Assembly (NCBI GenBank): GCA_017523185.1 | Contig: JAFWXB010000375.1 | Span: forward strand, 1 to 10,539 | Direction: 5' to 3' | DNA length: 10,539 bases | Source of the DNA: Lachnospiraceae bacterium | Lineage (GTDB): Bacteria; Bacillota_A; Clostridia; Lachnospirales; Lachnospiraceae | Shown here: positions 1-5,795 of the stretch, piece after piece | How positions within the stretch are numbered: position 1 is the first letter of the stretch | How the letters are laid out: each line of letters begins with the position of its first letter | Made by a program: the position numbers and the translations under genes | Notes under the pieces: model-generated | What the model was told of the DNA's origin: nothing | Databases searched by the model: none | The model's input: the letters and a program-made list of their open reading frames with translations, nothing else

Positions 1-412
1 AAATGGCGAATATATGCTCTGCTATATGTTCTGCATTTGAAGAAGAAGATTCTGCTGTACTGCTTCCAAATTCAGAAACACCTGTAATAGAAGTAAAATC
101 AGCAGCAGCTTTACGACTTTTTATACCTTGGTCTGTTCCCTCGCTAATTGCTTCATTTGCTACATCATAACCTTGTTCTAACATAGTATGTACTTTTGTT
201 CGCATATGGTCAGCACCTTCACTTTTTGCAGCTTCTCTTGTAGCCTCCATAGCTTCTACAATGTCCTCATCTACATCTGTATCCATACTTTCGATAATAG
301 ATTTAATTTCACTTACTTCTGCTGCATCTTTTTCGCCTTGTTCTAAGCCACTCTGTTCTAATTGTGATGCTTGCTCTACTTTTTTTCCTACATTTTCTAC
401 TCTTGAACCCAT
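1..412 (-). CDS. Acidic hypothetical protein, C-terminus cut by window edge
   Basis: An open frame starts at the ATG at 412-410 and runs off the left edge without a stop, giving 137 complete codons. The start is fixed by a perfect GGAGG (420-424, minus strand) seven bases upstream. The product begins MGSRVENVGKK and is rich in Glu, Asp, Ala and Ser, with no membrane segment or signal peptide. Residues 1-90 look helical, and a serine run lies near residues 119-128. It lies 12 bases after the 54-residue gene and so belongs to the same transcript as the ADP-ribosyltransferase-like gene. I do not recognise the family. By position it could be an accessory or partner of the toxin-like protein, but the sequence gives no direct evidence for that. 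Confidence 0.8.
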   Translation of the reverse strand, partial: MGSRVENVGKKVEQASQLEQSGLEQGEKDAAEVSEIKSIIESMDTDVDEDIVEAMEATREAAKSEGADHMRTKVHTMLEQGYDVANEAISEGTDQGIKSRKAAADFTSITGVSEFGSSTAESSSSNAEHIAEHIFAI

Positions 413-419
413 GATTTGT

Positions 420-424
420 CCTCC
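420..424 (-). promoter_or_regulatory. Ribosome binding site of the left-edge gene
   Basis: GGAGG lies seven bases before the ATG at 412 and directly after the TAA of the 54-residue gene at 425-427. It sets the start of the truncated left-edge gene and implies that the ribosome can reinitiate after the preceding stop. Confidence 0.75.
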
Positions 425-589
425 TTATACTTCTTCACTTATTATACCAAATATTTCATTCAATGTTTTTCCAATTTCTTCAACTTCTTCTTTTTCTTTC
501 TCTGTCATATTATGAAACTCATCTTGTAACATTTTAAGATATGGTTTACCATCACCTTTTTCAATATTAATTTGTTGTCTTTCTTTCAT
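425..589 (-). CDS. 54-residue charged small protein downstream of the ADP-ribosyltransferase-like gene
   Basis: This short frame begins MKERQQINIEKGDG and ends with IFGIISEEV before TAA at 425-427. An AAGGA site at 596-600 lies six bases before the ATG. The gene starts 11 bases after the stop of the ADP-ribosyltransferase-like gene and ends 12 bases before the next ATG, so it fits snugly in an operon. The product is very rich in Glu and Lys, with a mostly charged, probably helical second half (MTEKEKEEVEEIGKTL). It has no cysteine, signal peptide or membrane segment. Its place straight after a toxin-like gene is where small immunity or chaperone proteins often sit, but I recognise no family. 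The support for it being real is the ribosome site, the spacing and a frame that exactly fills the gap. Confidence 0.7.
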   Translation of the reverse strand: MKERQQINIEKGDGKPYLKMLQDEFHNMTEKEKEEVEEIGKTLNEIFGIISEEV

Positions 590-600
590 TATTTTTCCTT

Positions 601-2232
601 TCAAATTTCTTCTATATTTACATAGACCATATGATTTGTTTTATCAACACTAATAGATTTATAATCTATTTTCCATCCATTATTGCGATGTCCTCCAGGA
701 GATAAAATTTCATCTTCTTTGGGTAATATCGAAATATGTCGAAACGGAATTGCACTTTTATTATTACTACAAGATAATACCAATCCCCAATTGCGTGTCT
801 TTGCAAAATACATTTCAGCAATATCCTTATCTGCTGAAAAACTTGTAATTCCCGGTTCTTTCCATACTCCTCGACAATTTTTTAATATATTTATAAGTTC
901 TTCTTTCGAATCAAAACTTAAACCTCTATAAATTGTTCCTTTATATGGCTTTACATTATGACTATCAAAAACTTTTAAAATATCTTTCGTTTCTTCTAGT
1001 TTTGCCTCTTTGTCCCAATGAATTGTACTATATCCATTTCCGGAATAAAATTCCATGGAATGTACAATTTGTTTTGCCGACAATTTATTTATATTTGGAA
1101 CAACTTGACTAATCCAATTAATTTTTTCTTCTGGCTTCATTTCACTATCTGAAATTTGATGATACTCAGGAAAAGCTTGTTTATGTAACTTCTGCCACTC
1201 TTTATCCTTTGCATATATTGCATAATCTTCTTTTCCATAATTATGTGCACACATATAAGCGTGTAATGCTTCCATTGGGGTAGGCTTTACATCTTCTATT
1301 TTCCCACCATATGCTTTATGAATACTTTCCGGAATTAAATTGGCATTTTTTCCACTTTCATCTGCTCTCCATACAAGCCCGTTCTCTTGTCGATACTGTA
1401 CAACTTCCCGTCCTGTCATACCCATTTTTTTTGCAAGTATTGCATCACCGGAAGCTACAATACCTACATTTGGCATATTGATAGTTATTTTTACATGAGA
1501 AACTGAATCAAAATCAGGAACACCATTTTTATAAGGAAGTTCTGAAATTCCTAATTTTTTTAATGTTGCAGCTACTATACTATCTTTTTTCACTTTAACA
1601 GAATTTTCATTCGTTCTAAAATTTCTATCTAAAACAGACTTTGAATGATTATTTCTTAATTCAAACGCAGTTCCATGTGATATTTGATTTGGCTTTTGAA
1701 ATGTCCCTCTCTCAGAAACAGTTATTTGATTCGGTGATACCACTTCTCCTGTTGCAGCTGATTCTGCTCCTATTGCAAGTTCATTCAAAACAGTTACATT
1801 ATCTTTATAATGTTTTGTTCGTTGATTTACTAAATTTGCTCCTGCTAAAGCTGTAGACGTTCCAAAACGCATTTTTGTTAAGTTTTGAAATTGCTTTTCC
1901 GTATCTGATGTTTTTTTTACTTTTATTGCAAATTCTAACGCTTGTTTTTTATAAGAAGAAGCCATTTGATGTGCCTGATTTCTTAACTCTTGCAACTTTT
2001 TTATGGCTCCATTTATTTGTTCATCTATAAAATCAATTCTTTCATATATAGCACTTCTAAGACTTCTGTTTATATCATTGCCATCTTCATCTGTTTCATA
2101 TCGCAAATGAGATAATTGTTCATATAAATTATCTTGTTCTAATTCTAATTCAGCAATTTTATTTTGTAATTGATTGACATGATGTGCTAATTGATTTATC
2201 TTTTGCCATTCTTCAAGATATGTATTTTCCAT
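601..2232 (-). CDS. Toxin-like protein: coiled coil, degenerate LHH nuclease-like region, ADP-ribosyltransferase domain
   Basis: The 543-residue product has three parts. Residues 1-110 are heptad-rich coiled coil without a signal peptide. Residues about 232-311 follow the outline of LHH-type HNH toxin nucleases: GVPDF at 237-241, a W at 288, a NLIP box at 298-301, IH at 304-305 and GG at 309-310. The expected WHH histidines read W-R-A, so nuclease activity is unlikely. Residues about 425-543 carry the R-S-E signature of arginine-type ADP-ribosyltransferases: YRG with R436, the SFS motif at 464-466, and the E-x-E motif E506-D507-E508 followed by ILSPG. Such domains transfer ADP-ribose from NAD+ to a target protein; the target cannot be read from sequence. 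The start is the ATG at 2232 with AAAGGG seven bases upstream. A possible promoter lies just before it. Two tightly spaced small genes follow. It is most likely a polymorphic-toxin-type effector whose N-terminus marks it for delivery; the delivery route is inferred. Confidence 0.85.
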   Translation of the reverse strand: MENTYLEEWQKINQLAHHVNQLQNKIAELELEQDNLYEQLSHLRYETDEDGNDINRSLRSAIYERIDFIDEQINGAIKKLQELRNQAHQMASSYKKQALEFAIKVKKTSDTEKQFQNLTKMRFGTSTALAGANLVNQRTKHYKDNVTVLNELAIGAESAATGEVVSPNQITVSERGTFQKPNQISHGTAFELRNNHSKSVLDRNFRTNENSVKVKKDSIVAATLKKLGISELPYKNGVPDFDSVSHVKITINMPNVGIVASGDAILAKKMGMTGREVVQYRQENGLVWRADESGKNANLIPESIHKAYGGKIEDVKPTPMEALHAYMCAHNYGKEDYAIYAKDKEWQKLHKQAFPEYHQISDSEMKPEEKINWISQVVPNINKLSAKQIVHSMEFYSGNGYSTIHWDKEAKLEETKDILKVFDSHNVKPYKGTIYRGLSFDSKEELINILKNCRGVWKEPGITSFSADKDIAEMYFAKTRNWGLVLSCSNNKSAIPFRHISILPKEDEILSPGGHRNNGWKIDYKSISVDKTNHMVYVNIEEI

Positions 2233-2468
2233 ACATATACCCTTTCCGTAGTTTCTATTTTAACATAGATTTGATAATGTTATAATAGTATCTTTCAAGT
2301 GTTTTTTACTTTATTCTATCCTATTTCATAATTCAATTTTTCCAAATAATTCATGTAAATTCCATAATTATACTTTTTATAGCAAAATAAGTTATTCTAA
2401 AAAAATTTATACTTAATTCTATATTTGTAAAAGTATTCTAGCTGATTTTTTTATTTACGCAACTTACA
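2233..2468 (-). other. AT-rich gap between membrane-protein gene and ADP-ribosyltransferase-like gene
   Basis: This 236-base stretch is by far the longest non-coding interval in the window. It contains the two promoter-like elements described separately. A weak inverted repeat, ATACTT at 2409-2414 with AAGTAT at 2431-2436, is followed in minus-strand direction by seven U (2399-2405). This could be a poor terminator for the upstream operon, but the stem is only six pairs with one G-C. No convincing gene is visible; the best minus-strand frame is 12 codons with no ribosome site. The gap suggests that the toxin-like gene and its followers can be transcribed on their own. Confidence 0.5.
2257..2285 (-). 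promoter_or_regulatory. Possible sigma-A-type promoter for the ADP-ribosyltransferase-like gene
   Basis: On the minus strand, TTATAA (2280-2285) is followed after 17 bases by TAAAAT (2257-2262). These match the -35 and -10 consensus in four and five of six positions. It would place transcription start near 2250, about 18 bases before the ATG at 2232. In such AT-rich sequence chance matches are common. A second perfect TATAAT lies at 2367-2372 but has no good -35 partner. Confidence 0.35.
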
Positions 2469-2918
2469 CTATTTCATTTTTTCTAAATTATTTGCAATTT
2501 TCCAAATTTCTTTTTTTAATTTATAATTCATTCTAATCGTATATAGCCAGTTTATTAATACAAAAATAATAGGAATATATGTATAAAATATCAAAAAACA
2601 TAACATAGAACTTGCTATAACTAATACAGTCAACCACCAAGAAGTATCAGCATATTTATTTTCAGTTTGGAATATTAACTCTCCTAATATATAACCTATT
2701 ATCCCACCAGTACCTCCCCATATTATGCAACCTATCCCATTAAATTCAAAAAATGCACTTGCTAATGCATATAGCGTAGTACTTATTGTTGCAATATTGA
2801 TATTAACAATTGTTTCATGCAGCGATTCTGTATTTTTAACTTCTTGTATTTTAGAAGTACAATAATTGATATTTGCAATATAATTTCGCATTGCATCCAA
2901 TTCTGAATTTACATCCAT
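2469..2918 (-). CDS. Small multi-pass membrane protein, unknown function
   Basis: This 149-residue protein starts at the ATG at 2918, with a strong GGAGG nine bases upstream. Residues 1-33 are polar and probably cytoplasmic or amphipathic. Hydrophobic stretches at about 36-59, 61-83 (glycine-rich, IIWGGTGGIIGYILG) and 94-126 (long enough for one or two helices) indicate three or four membrane segments. The last 20 residues are lysine-rich, as expected for a cytoplasmic tail. It begins 16 bases after the stop of the 31-codon ADP-ribosyltransferase remnant and is cotranscribed with the AAA+ ATPase gene. No conserved motif is recognised. Its place right behind a toxin remnant makes an immunity protein one possibility, and a membrane anchor for the neighbouring ATPase machinery another. 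Neither is demonstrated. Confidence 0.8.
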   Translation of the reverse strand: MDVNSELDAMRNYIANINYCTSKIQEVKNTESLHETIVNINIATISTTLYALASAFFEFNGIGCIIWGGTGGIIGYILGELIFQTENKYADTSWWLTVLVIASSMLCFLIFYTYIPIIFVLINWLYTIRMNYKLKKEIWKIANNLEKMK

Positions 2919-2934
2919 ATAATCTTTCCTCCAT

Positions 2935-3030
2935 TTAAATTTCTTCCATATTTACATAGACCATATTCTTTTTATCAATACTAATAGAATTATAATCTAT
3001 TTCCCAATCCCTACTATATAGATTTTCCAT
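2935..3030 (-). pseudogene. 31-codon remnant (or minigene) of an ADP-ribosyltransferase-like gene
   Basis: A frame starts with ATG at 3030, two bases after the AAA+ stop, and ends with TAA at 2935-2937. It begins MENLYSRDW and ends with the last beta strand of the intact toxin-like protein: IDYNSISIDKKNMVYVNMEEI here against IDYKSISVDKTNHMVYVNIEEI there. The nucleotides match too. About 70 bases at 2935-3007 align closely with 601-675, and the start region (GTATGGAAAAT with its leader) matches the start of the intact gene near 2232. The simplest reading is a second copy that lost about 510 internal codons in frame. The ribosome site would be GAGGG inside the last codons of the AAA+ gene, so a peptide may still be made. 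Confidence 0.7.
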
Positions 3031-3032
3031 AC

Positions 3033-4859
3033 TTATATTCCCTCAGTATTCTCTCTTTTATATATCAACTGATTTTTGCAATCTTCCATTTTCAATTGTT
3101 GCAATATAACTCTATCGCCATATTTCCAAACACCTTTTGCTAATTCCCTGCTTAATGGTGTAATAAAATCATGTTCTACTACATTTCCAATGCCTCTGCC
3201 ACCAAATGCTAAATTTTTATAACAAGCATTCAACAAGGATTCATAAAGCTGACTTTCTTGTGGTACTGTAACAAATATATGACGTTGTTCCATTAAATTT
3301 TGACAAATTTGTTTTAATTGTTTATCTAAAATCAATTTTGCTTGCTCTTCGTGAATAAAATCAAAAATAATAATATTATTTCCTATTCTATTTAAAAATT
3401 CGGGTCTCCAACTTTTATGTAATTGCTCAATAATAGTATGTTCTAACAGTTCTATCGGTTTTGATGCATCAATCAGCAATTCCCTTGTGCCATCAGGCAA
3501 CTTTTTTGTTACTCCTAAATTTGTAGTAAAAATAATAATACATTCTGAAAAGTATACGGTTTCACCTTTGGAATCCGTCATTCTTCCATCATCTAAAATT
3601 TGCAAAAACTTATCTAAAATACTTGGATTTGCTTTTTCAATTTCATCAAACAATAAAATCGAAAATGGATGTGCTCTTACGGCATTTGTTAGTTCACCAC
3701 CTGCATCATATCCTACATATCCCGGTGGTGCACCTAACAATCGTTGGTCAGAATGTGGTTGACTGTATTCACTCATATCAAATCGAATTAAAGCACTTTC
3801 TACACCAAAAATCGTCCTGGCTAATGATTTGGCTAATTCTGTTTTTCCTGTTCCTGTAGGGCCTGCAAAAAGCAAAATACCTCGTGGTCGATTCTTTGAT
3901 GAATGTTGCAAACCTGACATTCCCGTTATAGCTCGTGTAATTACATCTGCGACTGCTTGTACAGCTCTTGGTTGTCCAATGACATCTTTCGACAAATTTT
4001 CGACTAAATGTACTATCTTTTCTGAACTTAATTCTTGCCAAGGATTTTCTTTTCTGCCATGTCTATATGCTCTTATTTTTTCTTCTATATCTTGAAAAGA
4101 CTCACCGACACATAAACTTAAAATAGAATCTATTTCTATACAAGTAAAACCATCTGTTTGTCCTACCAAATGATGTACCCATTTTTCTTTTGCCTGTTCT
4201 TCTAATGTATGAAACCCTGCAAACTCTTCCTGATATCGTGCAATAATCTGTTGTCTTAATTTTTCTCTTGGTTTTTCTATGGTAAGCACTTTTATATACG
4301 GAGAATAACGATAAAACCATGTTGGCAATTCTTGTACCTTATTTGTTACTAAAAATACCAAATTATTTACCCAACCTTCTCCATTATTTGCTTTTGCACT
4401 TCTTGCTTCATTTACTGCTAACATTAAAGTAGAAAAATATTCCATTTCTCCTGTTTCTAAATGTTCCGGACAACTAATTAACTGTCCTGCCATTTTTACA
4501 ATAATTGCAACAGAATGTTGTTGCTCTTGTAATGCATTTCGAATACCATTCATAGAAGTTTGAATATCTGTTTTTTTCGAAACATTATGCAATTGTGCCT
4601 GCTTATAAAAATCATCTACCATATGTTCAGTATCATCATAGTAATTATAAAATCCATCGATACGATTATAAAACACAATTGTATGATATCCTTGACTTTT
4701 TAAATAAATATGTAAATACTCATCTAAATCTACAAGTTCTCCACATTCGATTCCTTCGGTAAGCATTTGCAAATCGTTAACATTACCTTCTAAGATAAAC
4801 ATTTTCTGTATGGAGCGATATGTATTTAATTCTTCTTTCCATTGTGATGTCTCTATCAT
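3033..4859 (-). CDS. ClpB/ClpV-like AAA+ ATPase with P-loop-less N-terminal half
   Basis: This 608-residue protein has one complete AAA+ module of the Clp/Hsp100 D2 type: Walker A GPTGTGKT at 333-340, pore loop GYVGYD at 380-385, Walker B ILLFDEIEK at 401-409 (D405, E406), sensor 1 TTN at 445-447, arginine-finger FLNR at 488-491 and sensor-2-like GGRG at 553-556. A lid domain follows. Residues 1 to about 275 have no Walker A but keep alternating beta/alpha patterns (FILEGNVNDL at 21-30, LVFLVTN at 167-173), as in a degenerate D1. No IGF/IGL loop for ClpP docking is seen, so an unfoldase or disassembly role like ClpB or ClpV fits better than proteolysis. The start is the ATG at 4859, overlapping the FHA stop (ATGA) with GAGGGGG upstream; the TTG at 4901 is less likely. 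It probably forms a cytosolic hexamer that remodels a protein assembly. The substrate is unknown. Confidence 0.9.
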   Translation of the reverse strand: MIETSQWKEELNTYRSIQKMFILEGNVNDLQMLTEGIECGELVDLDEYLHIYLKSQGYHTIVFYNRIDGFYNYYDDTEHMVDDFYKQAQLHNVSKKTDIQTSMNGIRNALQEQQHSVAIIVKMAGQLISCPEHLETGEMEYFSTLMLAVNEARSAKANNGEGWVNNLVFLVTNKVQELPTWFYRYSPYIKVLTIEKPREKLRQQIIARYQEEFAGFHTLEEQAKEKWVHHLVGQTDGFTCIEIDSILSLCVGESFQDIEEKIRAYRHGRKENPWQELSSEKIVHLVENLSKDVIGQPRAVQAVADVITRAITGMSGLQHSSKNRPRGILLFAGPTGTGKTELAKSLARTIFGVESALIRFDMSEYSQPHSDQRLLGAPPGYVGYDAGGELTNAVRAHPFSILLFDEIEKANPSILDKFLQILDDGRMTDSKGETVYFSECIIIFTTNLGVTKKLPDGTRELLIDASKPIELLEHTIIEQLHKSWRPEFLNRIGNNIIIFDFIHEEQAKLILDKQLKQICQNLMEQRHIFVTVPQESQLYESLLNACYKNLAFGGRGIGNVVEHDFITPLSRELAKGVWKYGDRVILQQLKMEDCKNQLIYKRENTEGI

Positions 4860-5773
4860 ATTGCCCCCTCTTTTACTACCAAAATTTGATTTGCAATCCA
4901 AATCGTATCTCCTACTTTTAACATAGCTAATTCTTGTGGATTTAACTGTCTTCTTCCCATTCCATCATCTACGGATGTACCATTTAAAGAATTTTCATCT
5001 CTTACTTGTAAATTTCCAAAATGGTCTACTTTTACAAATGCATGTTTTCTACTAATCAACGGATTCATCCTAAAACACTCTTTTCCAATTCCCTCTCTGC
5101 CTAAATATCCTCCTGAACTTGGAATTTCTATTTTATATCCACCTGTAAAAAGCACGATTTTTTTCATAGGAGATGTCCTTTGTTGCATATTCACAGACGT
5201 ATATCCAGATTGTTGAAATAAAAACGGATTAGATTCTTCTGCTATTCTTCTTTTCGAAGACATCATCCTTTCATCAGAATTAGATTGCTGTGAAAGTTGT
5301 CGACCTCTCTTAATGAAGCCATTTTCGCTTAAAACATTTGTTTCATTTCTTTGTACAGATTCCTTTGAAATAATATTTTCCGTATATAATTGCGACTGCT
5401 CTTTATAACCATTTTCATACAATGGTTGTTTTGAGCTATTATTTTGTATATTCTCTTGCAATATTTGTTCTTGGATATAATTGTTTTCGTATAACGATTG
5501 TTCTGACCTATTATTCTGCATATTACCTTGTAATAATTGTTGCTCCACATAATTATTTTCATATCGTGGTTGTTCTGGCCTATTATTCTCAAATACTTGT
5601 TCTCTTTCTTCCGGAACACTTCCATCTTCATAACATGCAATTGGTCTATTATATCGTCTATCATAAGGCTGGTTGCAAATAGGACATCTTTTGGGCATAA
5701 TTTCATTTATGGAAAAGACTTTACTAAAATGACCTGCATTACATTGTATTTTTCGAAATGTACATTCTTTCAA
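4856..5773 (-). CDS. Zinc-ribbon and FHA-domain protein with 24-residue tandem repeats
   Basis: This 305-residue protein has an N-terminal metal-binding-like knuckle (C11, H15, then C30-P-I-C33), a low-complexity linker and a C-terminal FHA domain at about 205-300. FHA hallmarks are present: G225-R226, S241-R-K-H244 and N264-G265-T266. FHA domains bind phosphothreonine peptides, so this is the likely reader of the kinase encoded two genes upstream. Residues 63-134 consist of three 24-residue repeats rich in Asn, Gln, Glu and Tyr, followed by a basic Ser/Arg stretch at about 165-182. The start is a TTG at 5773 with GGAG ten bases upstream. An in-frame stop lies two codons further up, and the next in-frame ATG (residue 26) would delete C11 and H15. 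The stop overlaps the AAA+ start by four bases. Its role is probably a phospho-dependent adaptor for the ATPase, which is inferred from domains and neighbours. Confidence 0.88.
   Translation of the reverse strand: MKECTFRKIQCNAGHFSKVFSINEIMPKRCPICNQPYDRRYNRPIACYEDGSVPEEREQVFENNRPEQPRYENNYVEQQLLQGNMQNNRSEQSLYENNYIQEQILQENIQNNSSKQPLYENGYKEQSQLYTENIISKESVQRNETNVLSENGFIKRGRQLSQQSNSDERMMSSKRRIAEESNPFLFQQSGYTSVNMQQRTSPMKKIVLFTGGYKIEIPSSGGYLGREGIGKECFRMNPLISRKHAFVKVDHFGNLQVRDENSLNGTSVDDGMGRRQLNPQELAMLKVGDTIWIANQILVVKEGAI
4864..4870 (-). promoter_or_regulatory. Ribosome binding site deciding the AAA+ start
   Basis: GAGGGGG stands four to five bases before the ATG at 4859 and lies inside the final codons of the FHA gene. 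With the ATGA overlap it favours the ATG at 4859 over the upstream in-frame TTG at 4901, and it implies translational coupling of the FHA protein and the ATPase. Confidence 0.7.
5372..5587 (-). repeat. Three tandem 72-base repeats inside the FHA gene
   Basis: Three consecutive 72-base units encode residues 63-86, 87-110 and 111-134. The units begin NNRPEQ, NNRSEQ and NNSSKQ, and each contains a YENNY/YENGY core followed by Gln/Glu-rich residues. Units one and two are closest; the third is more diverged. Being a multiple of three, unit gain or loss would keep the frame, so linker length may vary between strains. Confidence 0.8.
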
Positions 5774-5783
5774 TTTTTATTTA

Positions 5784-5787
5784 CTCC
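5784..5787 (-). promoter_or_regulatory. Ribosome binding site of the TTG-initiated FHA gene
   Basis: GGAG lies ten bases upstream of the TTG at 5773, in the 22-base gap after the coiled-coil gene. No ATG or GTG in frame lies between it and the zinc-binding cysteine codons, so it supports TTG as the start. The weak start and long spacing may lower FHA protein output relative to its neighbours. Confidence 0.5.
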
Positions 5788-5795
5788 ATTCTTAA

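Noticed and set aside
261..515. Plus-strand open frame of 84 codons
   Set aside because: It lies opposite two minus-strand genes with good ribosome sites, and its Ser/Phe/Leu-rich product is the shadow of Glu/Lys codons.
2320..2360. Short leader frame of about 12 codons (MNYLEKLNYEIG) in the intergenic gap
   Set aside because: It has no ribosome site, and such frames are expected by chance in this AT-rich sequence.
2399..2436. Rho-independent terminator on the minus strand
   Set aside because: The stem is only six pairs with a single G-C and a 16-base loop; it is too weak to call despite the seven-U tail.
3778..4041. Minus-strand frame of 87 codons in another phase
   Set aside because: It sits wholly inside the AAA+ gene over its Walker A region and has an unnatural Arg/Thr-rich product, so it is a shadow frame.
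3033..4859. Plain ClpB or ClpC housekeeping chaperone
   Set aside because: At 608 residues with only one intact ATPase module and no recognisable Clp N-domain, it differs from both; the operon context is also atypical.
4860..4901. Upstream TTG start at 4901 for the AAA+ gene
   Set aside because: The ATG at 4859 has a strong GAGGGGG site and the ATGA overlap, whereas the TTG lacks a ribosome site.
5372..5587. CRISPR array
   Set aside because: The 72-base units are contiguous coding repeats without unique spacers and diverge at codon positions.
5329..5706. Minus-strand frame of 125 codons, and plus-strand frames over 5422-5872
   Set aside because: They stay open only because of the tandem repeats of the FHA gene; the composition is low-complexity and no ribosome site is present.
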